A stretch of 64,000 nucleotides of DNA from contig JAUSLV010000006.1 of assembly GCA_030645495.1 (NCBI GenBank), forward strand, positions 62,001 to 126,000, read 5' to 3'. The position numbers and the translations under genes were made by a program. This document shows positions 25,322 to 33,786 of the stretch, piece by piece. Each line of letters opens with the position of its first letter. Positions within the stretch are counted from its first letter, which is position 1. The notes below the pieces were generated by a model. It was not told the DNA's origin and searched no databases. It worked only from the letters and a program-made list of their open reading frames with translations. This DNA is from Actinomycetota bacterium (GTDB taxonomy: Bacteria > Actinomycetota > Acidimicrobiia > Acidimicrobiales > Ilumatobacteraceae).

Positions 25322-25903
25322 GTGAGCGCCGCCGACACCCGCGAAGAGATCCTGACCGTCAGCGCGCGGCTGTTCGCGACGCGGGGATTGGCGGGCACCA
25401 CCATGCGCGCCATCGCCGACGGCTGCTCGATCAAGGCCGCCAGCTTGTACCACCACTTCGCGTCGAAGGACGAGATCGTGGCCGAGATCATGACCCGTTC
25501 GCGCGAGTTCGCCGCGGGGCTGTACCGCGAGATCGCCGACGCACACCTCGCCCCGGCGGCCAGGGTAGAGGCCGTGCTGCGGGCCACGCTGCAGAGCTTC
25601 CGCGCCCACCCCGAGGCGTCGCAGGTGTTCCTCGAGAACCCTGCCTACGTGGCCAGCGCACCGCTCTTGAAGAGCATCCGCGCCGACGCCCGGGCGATCG
25701 ACGCACTGTGCGTGCGAGCGATCGAGGAGGCGATCACGGTCGGAGCGCTACGCGACGACATCGCGCCGCTGCGGCTGTGGCTGCTGTTGCGCAACATGCT
25801 GCGGTCGACAGCACGCGAGGCCGCAACGGCGGACGCCGACGACGCGATCGCGATCCTGCTGCACGGAATCGCGGCACCGACGCACCGGTCAGGGCAGCAG
25901 TGA
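25322..25903 (+). CDS. TetR/AcrR-family regulator
   Basis: A 193-residue regulator from GTG at 25322. The HTH is at about residues 5-55 (ILTVSARLFATRGLAGTTMRAIAD, then SIKAASLYHHFASKDEIV). The C-terminal ligand domain is helical with RAHPEASQVFLENPAY. Tyr-His-His-Phe in the recognition-helix end is typical of TetR regulators of lipid genes such as KstR2-like proteins, but this is only a resemblance. Its 3' end overlaps the convergent phosphotransferase gene by 15 nt. Confidence 0.85.
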   Translation: MSAADTREEILTVSARLFATRGLAGTTMRAIADGCSIKAASLYHHFASKDEIVAEIMTRSREFAAGLYREIADAHLAPAARVEAVLRATLQSFRAHPEASQVFLENPAYVASAPLLKSIRADARAIDALCVRAIEEAITVGALRDDIAPLRLWLLLRNMLRSTAREAATADADDAIAILLHGIAAPTHRSGQQ

Positions 25904-27250
25904 AGGTCCCAACGTCTGCATCCTGTGATGCGTCGCCATCGCCGAGCCGGGCGGGCCCATCAGCGCCTTGTACCGGCACCACCGGCGGTTGAACAGCTGC
26001 ACCAGTGCCACGTCGTGCGCGCCGTTGTCGGCCAGCACGAACTGCTCCAACTGCGCCTCGCACTCGTCCCAGCTGTGCGGCGCCGGCTGACCGGTGATCG
26101 CCTCGATGTCGGCGCGATCGTGCTGCAGCACATCGCCACCGATCTGGTTGAACCGTTCGAGGTGGCGGGCCAGGCGGAACGCGATGCGCACCTGGTAGGC
26201 GACGAACGGATCGTCGACCTTGATCGACTGCAGCGAGCGCGACAAGTGCTCGTGCGGTGCCGACACAGGCGTGGAGAGCACCTCGGGGATCTCCACCTCG
26301 TCGAGTTCGATGCCGAGGTACTCGGCCATCGTCTCGATCGTGTGCAGGTTCGTCTCGCTCACCCACTGTGCATACGTCATGTAGTCGGTGGCCGGGATCG
26401 GCTGGGCGAGCGCCCGGTGGAACGACAGCGTGTTCGTGAGCGTGAAGAAGAGATGGTGGTACTGGATCGCGGCCATGTCGACGGGTGTGCCCGTGAGCTC
26501 GGCGTAGCGGGCGTACAGCGCGTTGAAGTCGCCGAACGGGATCACCGTCTCGCGCATGCGCCACGCGGCGAGATCCATCATCGGGTCGCCCAGGTGGCCC
26601 AGCTCCACGTCCATCACCGCGGTGAAGTGGCCGTCGCTGTGATGGAACTGACCCGAGTCCCACACCACGGGGGCCTCACGGTCGGACGGCGGCAGCGGGT
26701 GGCGCTGCAGCCAGCCGAGCACGAACTCCATCAGCGGGTCGGGACGCACCTTGATCTGGCGGAACACGCGCACGAACTGGCGGATGCCCACGTGCGCAGC
26801 GTCGGCCGGCGAGTCCCCGCGGGTGATGCCCGCGTCGATGAACGGTTGCAGCGGCAGCGAATGGATGCGCGCCAGCTCGTGCAGGTACTCGTCGACGATC
26901 ACGGCCCGGTCGGCGGGCGACGTGCCCTTGAAGTCGGGCTGTCCCGGCACGGTCGCCATCGCGTAGGCACGCGGCTCGTCGCACCATCCGTACACGTGGG
27001 GCACGGCGATGCCCTGCTGTTCCAGCAACTGTTGGAAGCGCATCTCGTGATCGAGGGGGAACTGCAGCACCGAGTCGCTGCGCTCGCCGCGCACGACCAC
27101 CCGCTCGGTGGCACCGTTGCGTTCGATCTCGACGAACCACATCGGCCGCCAACGCGGCTGGCGCGACCACGCCACGACCTTCCCGTCGAGCAGCCCCTCC
27201 AACCACGCGATGATCTTCGCGTCGTCACCCACCACTGCCGTCTCGCTCAT
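25889..27250 (-). CDS. APH-family phosphotransferase-like protein with atypical catalytic loop
   Basis: A 453-residue protein from ATG at 27250. The kinase-like fold is recognisable: AMATVPGQPDF, a helical region with DEYLHELARIHSLPL and the metal motif VMDVELGHLGDPMMDLA. The catalytic loop, normally HGD-x4-N, reads VVWDSGQFHHSDG: the His is Trp and the Asn is lost, while the Asp may be kept. It may be a non-canonical acyl-CoA-linked kinase or a pseudo-enzyme. The C-terminal 150 residues are an extra helical part. A perfect 38-bp palindrome lies 23 nt before the start. Confidence 0.78.
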   Translation of the reverse strand: MSETAVVGDDAKIIAWLEGLLDGKVVAWSRQPRWRPMWFVEIERNGATERVVVRGERSDSVLQFPLDHEMRFQQLLEQQGIAVPHVYGWCDEPRAYAMATVPGQPDFKGTSPADRAVIVDEYLHELARIHSLPLQPFIDAGITRGDSPADAAHVGIRQFVRVFRQIKVRPDPLMEFVLGWLQRHPLPPSDREAPVVWDSGQFHHSDGHFTAVMDVELGHLGDPMMDLAAWRMRETVIPFGDFNALYARYAELTGTPVDMAAIQYHHLFFTLTNTLSFHRALAQPIPATDYMTYAQWVSETNLHTIETMAEYLGIELDEVEIPEVLSTPVSAPHEHLSRSLQSIKVDDPFVAYQVRIAFRLARHLERFNQIGGDVLQHDRADIEAITGQPAPHSWDECEAQLEQFVLADNGAHDVALVQLFNRRWCRYKALMGPPGSAMATHHRMQTLGPSLLP

Positions 27251-27273
27251 CCAGAAGCCCCCAACCCATCGCT

Positions 27274-27311
27274 GTACTGCCCAACCTAACACGCGTTAGG
27301 TTGGGCAGTAC
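27274..27311. promoter_or_regulatory. Perfect 38-bp palindrome, operator or terminator
   Basis: Arms of 17 bp at 27274-27290 and 27295-27311 match perfectly around ACGC. The inner part is CCTAACACGCGTTAGG. It lies between the thiolase stop at 27332 and the phosphotransferase start at 27250, both minus strand. There is no T-run, and the length with a CTAAC/GTTAG core suits a TetR-type operator; termination of the upstream gene is the alternative. Confidence 0.65.
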
Positions 27312-27331
27312 ACTAGGGGTCAGCTCGTTCG

Positions 27332-28537
27332 TCAGCGGTCTTTCGTCAACAGCAGGCAGCCGCCCAGCGGGCCGCCGCCGGCGCCCACCACGGACACTTC
27401 GGCGCCCTGCACCTGGCGGTCGCCGCCCTCGCCGCGCAGTTGCACGCACGCCTCGTGCAGGTAGCCGTAGCCGTGCATCCGGCCGCCCGACAGTTGGCCG
27501 CCGTTAGTGTTGAGCGGCAGCTCGCCACCCAAGCCGATGCGTGCTTCACCACCATCGAGGAAGCCGGCCGCCTCACCCTTGGGGAAGAACCCAAGGGCCT
27601 CCAGCCACTGCAGGCACAGGTATGAGAACCCGTCGTACAAGTGGGCCGAGTCCACGTCGGTGGGCTTCAGGTCGGTACGCGCCCACATCATCTTGGCCGC
27701 GTCATGGCTGGCCATCGTGGTGAGGTCGGCTCGCTGGTCCCAGCTGTCGCGACCGTGCAAGGCCGAACCGATCGCCTCCACTCGCACCACCTGCTTGAGG
27801 TCGGGCGCGGCATCGGCGCGCGACACGATCACTGCCACCGAGCCGTCGCAAGGAATGTCGCAGTCGTACAACCCCAGCGGCCACGACACCAAGCGGGCGT
27901 TCAGGTAGTCGTCCATCGTGAGCGGATCGCGGAAGATCGCCCGCGGGTTCAGCCCGGCGTGGCGACGAGCGTTGAGCGCGATCTGACCGAGGTGTTCGCG
28001 CTGCAGCCCGTACTGGTGCATGTACCGCTGGGCGTACATTCCCACCCAGTTGGCCGCCGACACGGCGTGGAACGGCACGAGGTACTGCATCGCGCCACCG
28101 ATCCTGCTGCCGCCCGAGCCGACCACGCTGGCGCGGCGGCCCGCGGTCTGTGCACTGGACTCGGTGACCGTGCGGAAAACGAGCACATGGTTGGCCAAGC
28201 CGGCGGAGACCGCGGCGATCGCATTGAACAGCGCACCCAACTGGGCCGGCCCCTCGGCTCCACCGTGGAACCAGTTCACCTTCAGCCGGAGTGCATCCTT
28301 CAGTTCGGGCACGCCAGTGGGCGACATGCCCGGCGACGAATCCATCGCGCCCGGGTACGAAGCGACACCGTCGATGTCGTCGCGGGTGAGGCCAGCGTCG
28401 GCGATGGCTGCCAGCGCGGCTTCCACCGTCAGCGAGATGCCCGTGCGCCCGAGGCGACGACCGACGGGCGACTGGCCGATGCCGGAGATGACGGCGTTGC
28501 GCTCGCCGATGACAGGGGGACGTGCGGGGATGCTCAT
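27332..28537 (-). CDS. Ltp/SCPx-thiolase-like protein (aldolase-type candidate), pair 1
   Basis: A 401-residue thiolase-fold protein. It has the start ISGIGQSPVGRRLGRTG, the helix EAALAAIADAGLTRDDIDG, the conserved SAHLYDGFSYL, and NTNGGQLSGGRMHG. At the position of the thiolase nucleophile (GGAEGPAQLGA) there is no Cys. Together with an adjacent DUF35 gene and the YDGF Tyr, this fits the Ltp2 type, which performs a retro-aldol cleavage on steroid side chains in actinobacteria. It overlaps the upstream DUF35 gene by one base. The substrate is inference. Confidence 0.82.
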   Translation of the reverse strand: MSIPARPPVIGERNAVISGIGQSPVGRRLGRTGISLTVEAALAAIADAGLTRDDIDGVASYPGAMDSSPGMSPTGVPELKDALRLKVNWFHGGAEGPAQLGALFNAIAAVSAGLANHVLVFRTVTESSAQTAGRRASVVGSGGSRIGGAMQYLVPFHAVSAANWVGMYAQRYMHQYGLQREHLGQIALNARRHAGLNPRAIFRDPLTMDDYLNARLVSWPLGLYDCDIPCDGSVAVIVSRADAAPDLKQVVRVEAIGSALHGRDSWDQRADLTTMASHDAAKMMWARTDLKPTDVDSAHLYDGFSYLCLQWLEALGFFPKGEAAGFLDGGEARIGLGGELPLNTNGGQLSGGRMHGYGYLHEACVQLRGEGGDRQVQGAEVSVVGAGGGPLGGCLLLTKDR

Positions 28538-28944
28538 CAGTGGTCCTTCACGGGGCGGAACAGCGGCAGCCAGATGTCAGCGGCGGCCTGGAACGTGACC
28601 TCGACGGGCATCCCCACGGCCACCTGGTCGGGGGCGCAGTCCACGAGCCGTGTGGTGAGCCGCACGCTGGGGTCGTCATCGAGCTCGACATAGGCCAACA
28701 CGTAGGGCACCTCCATGTCGGGCGCCCACGGCTGCACGTTGATCGTGTAGGCGGCCACGGTGGCCCGCCCCGAGGCGACCTCCGGGCCGACGTTGATCGA
28801 GATGCAGGCCGGGCACACCGGCGCCGGCGGATGGAACCAGGTGCGGCAGTCGCGGCAGCGGTTGATGCGCAGCTCGCCGACGGCGCCGCCCTCCCAGAAC
28901 GGAGCGGTGTCGTCGGTGACAGTGGGCAAGGGTTGGAACGTCAT
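28537..28944 (-). CDS. DUF35 OB-fold zinc-ribbon protein, partner of pair 1
   Basis: A 135-residue protein with a rubredoxin-like zinc ribbon (CRDCRTW...CPAC, four cysteines intact) at about residues 30-48, followed by an OB-fold domain ending in LPLFRPVKDH. DUF35 proteins bind to Ltp-type thiolase-fold enzymes and complete the aldolase or thiolase complex. It is the first gene of the two-gene unit, and the thiolase start overlaps its stop (TGATG). Its promoter faces the TetR-TetR fusion gene across operator site 2. Confidence 0.88.
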   Translation of the reverse strand: MTFQPLPTVTDDTAPFWEGGAVGELRINRCRDCRTWFHPPAPVCPACISINVGPEVASGRATVAAYTINVQPWAPDMEVPYVLAYVELDDDPSVRLTTRLVDCAPDQVAVGMPVEVTFQAAADIWLPLFRPVKDH

Positions 28945-29042
28945 CGAGCCTCCGAGTGACCGGGATGGTGCTGACCGAGATGGAGCTGTCCGGGACGCTC
29001 TGTCTCGACCAGGTCATCGTGTGATGTCATCGCGATGTAGTC

Positions 29043-29056
29043 TGACACGCACGTCA
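29043..29056 (-). promoter_or_regulatory. Operator candidate TGACG-N3-GTGTCA, site 2
   Basis: The minus strand reads TGACGTGCGTGTCA, inside a longer perfect inverted repeat TCTGAC-N6-GTCAGA (29041-29058). TAGTCT at 29037-29042 on the plus strand is a -10 candidate directly touching it, so binding would block the promoter of the fused TetR gene. Confidence 0.72.
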
Positions 29057-29115
29057 GAACGTCGGAGGATCGGCGGTCCTGCGCAGGCACGGGGAACTGG
29101 AGGAGGAAGCGTTCG

Positions 29116-30459
29116 ATGTCCGGCACATTCGTACGTCGCACGTCGTATGGCCCCAGCAGCCCCGTCGTCGGCACGCGCGGCGCACGTACGCGCCAACAGA
29201 TCCTCGACACCGCGCTGCAGCGCTTCACCGAGCACGGTTTCCACGGCACCTCGATGGAAGACATCGCCGCCGGCGCCGACACCTCGCGAGCCACGCTCTA
29301 CCAGTACTTCGAGAGCAAGGAAGCGATCTTCATCGAGCTGATGCAATCGGCCGGTGCTGCGCTCATGCGGCTCACTCGCCGGCTCGGCCCGCTCGGCCCG
29401 ACGGAGGAAGGGTACGACAATCTGCACTGGTGGCTCGGTGAGTGGTCGTGGGTCTTCGACCGCTACTCGGCGATGTTCATCGAGTGGGCCAACGTCAATT
29501 CACCGAAGAACCCGTTGCGACCCCTGCTCGCACAGTTCAATGCCGCGCACAACGCGCGTCTGGGCACCGCGCTGCAACTCGGCGGCATTGCGCCCGCCGA
29601 TGCCCGCACATGGTCGAACTTCATCAACGCGATGGCCAACCGGGTGAACTACATCCGCCACGTGTACCGACCGGGCCCCACCGACAGCGAGATGCTCGAC
29701 AGCCTGGTCACAGCGCTGCAACTGACGCTGTTCCCCACCACGCCGCGAGCGATCATCACCGCCGGGCCGAAGAGCGTCGACCGCAACGCCACTCCCCGCC
29801 CAGCGGCTCCCGCGGTGCACACCATCGGCCCGCTCGCGCAAGTACCCGAGGCCGAGCAGACGCAGAGCACCGATCCGTTCGAGGGCCTCAGCTCGCAGGC
29901 GGCCCGTACCGTTCGCAGGTTGCTCGACGCGGCCAGCCAGGTGTTTGCCGACGCCGGCTACGACGTTGCCAACGTGGATCAGATCGTCACCGCTGCGGGA
30001 GTCTCACGCGGCACCTTCTACCGCTACTTCGACGACAAGCTGCAAGTGCTCACGGCACTTGCCGGCGAGTGTGCGACAGAGATGTCGGCCCCATTCGCCG
30101 AGCTGGCCGAGTACGGCGAGCACATCGACCCCACCCAGCTCCGGGCGTGGTTGCGCTGGTTCAACGAGCTGCACGAGCGCTACGGCGGCGTGCTGCGCAG
30201 CTGGACCGAGGGGTTCCCCGTGGATCAAGCGGTGCTTGCGCCCAGCCGGGTGATCATCACTCAGCTCGGCGCATCCGTGCGGGCGATGTTCGGCCCCAAG
30301 CGCGACTACACGCTCAGCCGCCGCGCCACTGGTGTGATGCTGGCAGCGATGCTCGAGAACTACCCCAACGAGGCCAGGGGCACCAGCCAGCAACCGCCGC
30401 TCCACCAGCTGATCGAGATCGAAGCGCTGTTCATCGAGCGAGTGCTGCTGACGCGCTGA
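29116..30459 (+). CDS. Fused double TetR regulator (TetR-TetR in one chain)
   Basis: A 447-residue protein, about twice the usual TetR length. HTH 1 is at about residues 22-72 (recognition helix TSRATLYQYF) and is followed by a full ligand-domain-sized helical region to about 205. A Pro/Ala/Thr-rich linker spans about 207-258. HTH 2 is at about 262-313 (recognition helix VSRGTFYRYF), followed by a second helical region. TetR proteins normally act as homodimers; this chain carries two non-identical DNA-binding domains. GGAGGAGG precedes the ATG. It is divergent from the DUF35-Ltp pair across operator site 2. Confidence 0.9.
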   Translation: MSGTFVRRTSYGPSSPVVGTRGARTRQQILDTALQRFTEHGFHGTSMEDIAAGADTSRATLYQYFESKEAIFIELMQSAGAALMRLTRRLGPLGPTEEGYDNLHWWLGEWSWVFDRYSAMFIEWANVNSPKNPLRPLLAQFNAAHNARLGTALQLGGIAPADARTWSNFINAMANRVNYIRHVYRPGPTDSEMLDSLVTALQLTLFPTTPRAIITAGPKSVDRNATPRPAAPAVHTIGPLAQVPEAEQTQSTDPFEGLSSQAARTVRRLLDAASQVFADAGYDVANVDQIVTAAGVSRGTFYRYFDDKLQVLTALAGECATEMSAPFAELAEYGEHIDPTQLRAWLRWFNELHERYGGVLRSWTEGFPVDQAVLAPSRVIITQLGASVRAMFGPKRDYTLSRRATGVMLAAMLENYPNEARGTSQQPPLHQLIEIEALFIERVLLTR

Positions 30460-30460
30460 A

Positions 30461-31354
30461 TCACCCGTGGCGCGCCCGCTGGGCCAGCACGTTCGCGAAG
30501 CGCGCCCAGCTGTCGATGCTGCCCTGCAGCTGGTGTGACGGCGCGGGACGCACCACGATCTCTTGCGACAGCGAGCACAGCCGCGACCCATCGCGAGTGA
30601 ACAACCCGCCTTGGTACACACCCCTGCCACCTGTGGCGATGAGCGGACGAAGGTTGAGCAGCAGCCATTGGTCGACACGGACCGGGCGGTGGAACCACAC
30701 CGAGTGGTCGAGCGTTGGCCCGCCTCCGAACGGCTGGCCCGGCACGTCGACCTCGTTGAACCCGCTGAACATGTCGGAGATGAACATCACCAAGCTGGAG
30801 TGCAGCGCGGCATCGTCGGTCACCGGGCCGCGTGGCTTGATCCAGATGCGCGCTGGGGCCCGGTGAAAGCCCTCGGGTGCGTCGGGGTGCGCGGCCATCG
30901 GGTACACCCGGAACTCGAACGCGTCGTGGTGCTCGGGGTCGCCCTGGCCGTACGCGGCGGGAACGCTGTCCTCGAACGTCGCCGCCTCGCGCTGCGCGTC
31001 GACCTCCACCTCGAACGCACCCGCCTCGGGCACGTGGAACGAGCAGGCGAGACTGAAGATCACCTCTCCGTCCTGAATCGCCTCCACCCGCCGATGCGAG
31101 TACGAGCGGCCGTCGCGGTCGCGGTGCACCTGCAGGATCGTTGGCCGGCCGGGCTTACCCAACCGCAGGAAGTAGCCGTGAGCGCTGTTCGCGAAACGGT
31201 CGTCACCGACGGTCGCGGACGCTGCTCGCAGCGCTTGCGCGGCCACCTGACCGCCGTAGAGCGATCGTGGACGACCGGGGTTCTGCACGCGGTACAGGTC
31301 GCGGTCGATCTCCTCGAGCGTCAGGATGTCGAGCAGTTCCGAGAGCGGCGTCAT
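30461..31354 (-). CDS. tesB: Acyl-CoA thioesterase II (TesB type)
   Basis: A 297-residue double-hotdog thioesterase hydrolysing medium or long acyl-CoA. It shows LYGGQVAAQALRAA in the first hotdog, HGYFLRLGKPGRPT, and in the second hotdog LDHSVWFHRP with the catalytic Asp and CSLSQE with the Gln of the Asp-Thr-Gln triad. The length equals E. coli TesB. It may recover free CoA or release side products during acyl-CoA breakdown. It is convergent with the double TetR gene, whose stop ends one base away. Confidence 0.92.
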   Translation of the reverse strand: MTPLSELLDILTLEEIDRDLYRVQNPGRPRSLYGGQVAAQALRAASATVGDDRFANSAHGYFLRLGKPGRPTILQVHRDRDGRSYSHRRVEAIQDGEVIFSLACSFHVPEAGAFEVEVDAQREAATFEDSVPAAYGQGDPEHHDAFEFRVYPMAAHPDAPEGFHRAPARIWIKPRGPVTDDAALHSSLVMFISDMFSGFNEVDVPGQPFGGGPTLDHSVWFHRPVRVDQWLLLNLRPLIATGGRGVYQGGLFTRDGSRLCSLSQEIVVRPAPSHQLQGSIDSWARFANVLAQRARHG

Positions 31355-31398
31355 CGATGATCAGGCTATGGCCACCACCGCGGCCACGACCGTGGGGA

Positions 31399-31854
31399 TC
31401 ACTTCGAGATCGGCCGGAAGCGCGGCGTGGACATCTCGTCGTTCACGTGCTCGAAGACGATCTCCACCCGATCGCCGATGCGCACCGTGTCGGGGTCGAC
31501 GTCGATGATGTTCACCAGCATGCGTGCGCCGGCGCCCTGGGTGCCGTCGAGCTCGACCGTGCCCGACACGTACGGGCAGCAGTCGGCCAGGCCGGGGTGC
31601 AGCGGGTGGCGCACCACGGTGAAGCTGTGGATCGTGCCCGTACCGGGCAGCTCGGTCCACAGCACGTCGCGGGTCTGGCAGTTGAAGCAGAACGGCGACG
31701 GGGGCAAGCGGAACGTGCCGCAGTTCGTGCACTTCGGGGCCACCAGCTTGTCGCGCCGCGCGGCCTCCCAGAACGGCTCGGTGGACGCATCCGCGTGCGT
31801 CTCGAACAGGATCGTGGGGAACACGCCCTTCTTCAGTTCTCCGAATTCGGTCAT
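31399..31854 (-). CDS. DUF35 OB-fold zinc-ribbon protein, partner of pair 2
   Basis: A 151-residue protein. It begins with a helix-rich lead (FWEAARRDKLV), then the zinc ribbon CTNCGTF...CFNC and an OB fold with GTIHSFTVVRHPLHPG, DRVEIVFEHV and TPRFRPISK. It follows the pair-2 thiolase-like gene by 5 nt and is probably translated with it. Pair 2 has the thiolase gene first, the reverse of pairs 1 and 3. Confidence 0.88.
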   Translation of the reverse strand: MTEFGELKKGVFPTILFETHADASTEPFWEAARRDKLVAPKCTNCGTFRLPPSPFCFNCQTRDVLWTELPGTGTIHSFTVVRHPLHPGLADCCPYVSGTVELDGTQGAGARMLVNIIDVDPDTVRIGDRVEIVFEHVNDEMSTPRFRPISK

Positions 31855-31859
31855 CTCGC

Positions 31860-33083
31860 TCAGGCCTTTCGCAGCAGGGTGCCGGACACCGGGCTGCCAG
31901 CAGGGCCACCCGTCACGAGCGCGACCTCCGCGCCCTCCACTTGGTTGATGGCGGTGCCGCGGATCTGCTCGACGGCCTCGCGTACATGGGTCATACCGAT
32001 GATGTACGCCTCGGAGAGGTTGCCACCATGGGTGTTCACCGGGATGCTGCCGGTGGCGTAGCGGATGTTGCCATCCCCCACGAACGGGCCACCCTCACCG
32101 ATCGGGCAGAACCCGTAGTCCTCCAGCTGCATAATCACCATCGGCGAGAAGTGGTCGTACAACAGCGCAACGTCCACGTCGGCGGCGGTGATCCCGGCCA
32201 TCTCGTAGATCCGCTTGGCGACGGGACGGTGGCCCGACGAGGGGAACTCGTCGTCGGGGATCTGGAAGTACTTGAACAACGCCGGACCCCACCGACCGGT
32301 GGCCCCGTGCGCCGAGGCCATGATCAGCACGGGCGGCTGCTTGAGGTCCTTGGCCCGCTCGGCCGACGTGGTGATGACGGCGACGGCGCCGTCGCTCTCC
32401 ATCGTGTAGTCGAACAAACAGAGCGGGTCGCTGATCATGCGCGCGTTGAAGTAGTCCTCCAGCGTCAGCGGCTCGGTGCGCAGCGCAGTGGGGCGCTTGA
32501 TCGCGTTGTCGCGGGTGCTGATGCACACCTCGGCGAAATGCTCGCGCTTGGTGCCGTAGAGGTGCATGTGGCGCGACGTGAGCTGGGCGAAGCTGTGGCC
32601 CGGCGAGAGCATGCCGTTGTTGGCGGTGAACGCCGCGCTCGGCGGGATGCCGCCGCCACCGTACGGGCTGGCGCCGCCTTCGGACATCAGCGCGTAGCCG
32701 AGCATGCCCCCGACGGCCGAGCCGCCGAGGCGCTTGTTCAGCTGCTGCAGCGTCATCAGCGTGACCACCGTGGTGGCCATGCCACCGTCGATCGCCGCGG
32801 CGGCGACACCCAACGCACCCGCACAACCGCCGCCGCCCGAGGTGGTGGTGGTGGCCCAGCGGATCTCTGGCACACCCAGCTCGGCGCCTACGGTTGCCGG
32901 GTCGCACGAGCTGGAGTAGATCGAGAATCCGTCGAGATCCTTGATCGTGAGGCCCGCGTCGTCGAGCGCGGCGAGGATGGCGCTGCACGCCATCGAGAGC
33001 TCGCTCTCGGGGTACGACTGGCCGCGCTTGAAGTACGGCGTTGCACCGACGCCGACGATGGCGGCTTTGTCCTTGATGGTCAT
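31860..33083 (-). CDS. Ltp/SCPx-thiolase-like protein, pair 2 (nucleophile-type Cys present)
   Basis: A 407-residue thiolase-fold protein from ATG at 33083, overlapping the upstream phosphoesterase gene (ATGA). It starts DKAAIVGVGATPYFKRGQ, has SGGGGCAGALGVAAAAI with a Cys at the thiolase nucleophile position, DVALLYDHFSPMV, and NTHGGNLSEAYIIG. Unlike pairs 1 and 3 it may therefore be a true thiolase (C-C cleavage by CoA), with the DUF35 protein as accessory subunit. This functional split is inference from the one residue and local alignment. Confidence 0.82.
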   Translation of the reverse strand: MTIKDKAAIVGVGATPYFKRGQSYPESELSMACSAILAALDDAGLTIKDLDGFSIYSSSCDPATVGAELGVPEIRWATTTTSGGGGCAGALGVAAAAIDGGMATTVVTLMTLQQLNKRLGGSAVGGMLGYALMSEGGASPYGGGGIPPSAAFTANNGMLSPGHSFAQLTSRHMHLYGTKREHFAEVCISTRDNAIKRPTALRTEPLTLEDYFNARMISDPLCLFDYTMESDGAVAVITTSAERAKDLKQPPVLIMASAHGATGRWGPALFKYFQIPDDEFPSSGHRPVAKRIYEMAGITAADVDVALLYDHFSPMVIMQLEDYGFCPIGEGGPFVGDGNIRYATGSIPVNTHGGNLSEAYIIGMTHVREAVEQIRGTAINQVEGAEVALVTGGPAGSPVSGTLLRKA

Positions 33084-33703
33084 CGCGCTGTGAGCCCTCC
33101 ACTGCCGCACGGGACGGCTCTCTGATTCTCTGGCTGGTAGTTGTCGAACAGAACGTCGTCGGTGCTCGTGTCGAGCACTGCGTACGACAATTGCTTGCCG
33201 TTCGTGTGGTCGCGGGCCTGGCCCACGGAACCGGGGTTGATCACCAACGGGCGGCCCATTCGATGAGCCATCTGCGCGTGGGTATGGCCGAGGATGATGT
33301 AGTCGGCCTCGATGTGCTTCATCTTCTTCAGTTCGGGCGAGTGCGGGAACACGTACTGCGTGTGCGGGGCGAGCGGACTGGCGTGGGTCATCAACAGGTG
33401 CTTGCTACCGACCTGCACTTCGATCGACAGCGGCTGCTCGGCCAGCCACTGCACGAGCGACTGATCGACGTGATCGGCACTACGGGCGCGTGCGCCGTGC
33501 GGCGAGAGCAGGCCGATGTCGTGGTTACCCAGCACGCACCGGGCCCCCCGGTCGCGCAGCAGTGCGAGCACCTCGTTCGAGCAGCGGAACTCCTCCACCA
33601 TGTCGCCGGCGCACAACAGCTCGTCGACATCACCCATGCGATCGAGCGCGGTCATCAGGCCAGCGGCGTTGGCATGGATATCCGACACGATCCCGATGCG
33701 CAC
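33080..33703 (-). CDS. Calcineurin-like metallophosphoesterase
   Basis: A 207-residue protein of the YfcE/MJ0936 type with all metal ligands visible: VSDIHAN (Asp8, His10), CAGDMVEE, VLGNHD, MTHAS and LGHTHAQM. Such enzymes are cytoplasmic phosphodiesterases with broad in vitro substrates. It is placed first in a unit with the pair-2 Ltp and DUF35 genes, joined by an ATGA overlap, which is an unusual neighbour for lipid genes. The AT-rich gap upstream (33704-33786) contains TATGGT, a possible -10. Confidence 0.9.
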   Translation of the reverse strand: MRIGIVSDIHANAAGLMTALDRMGDVDELLCAGDMVEEFRCSNEVLALLRDRGARCVLGNHDIGLLSPHGARARSADHVDQSLVQWLAEQPLSIEVQVGSKHLLMTHASPLAPHTQYVFPHSPELKKMKHIEADYIILGHTHAQMAHRMGRPLVINPGSVGQARDHTNGKQLSYAVLDTSTDDVLFDNYQPENQRAVPCGSGGLTAR

Positions 33704-33786
33704 GCGGCCCCCTCACTACGACGTCGGCTGAGCGACCATAGCACCGCGACGAGACATCACGAAAACGCTATTTTCAAGCAGGCGTG

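Noticed and set aside
33761-33775. GAAAA-CGCTA-TTTTC inverted repeat as operator or terminator
   Set aside because: Arms are only 5 bp of A/T and the position allows several readings; not enough to support a feature.
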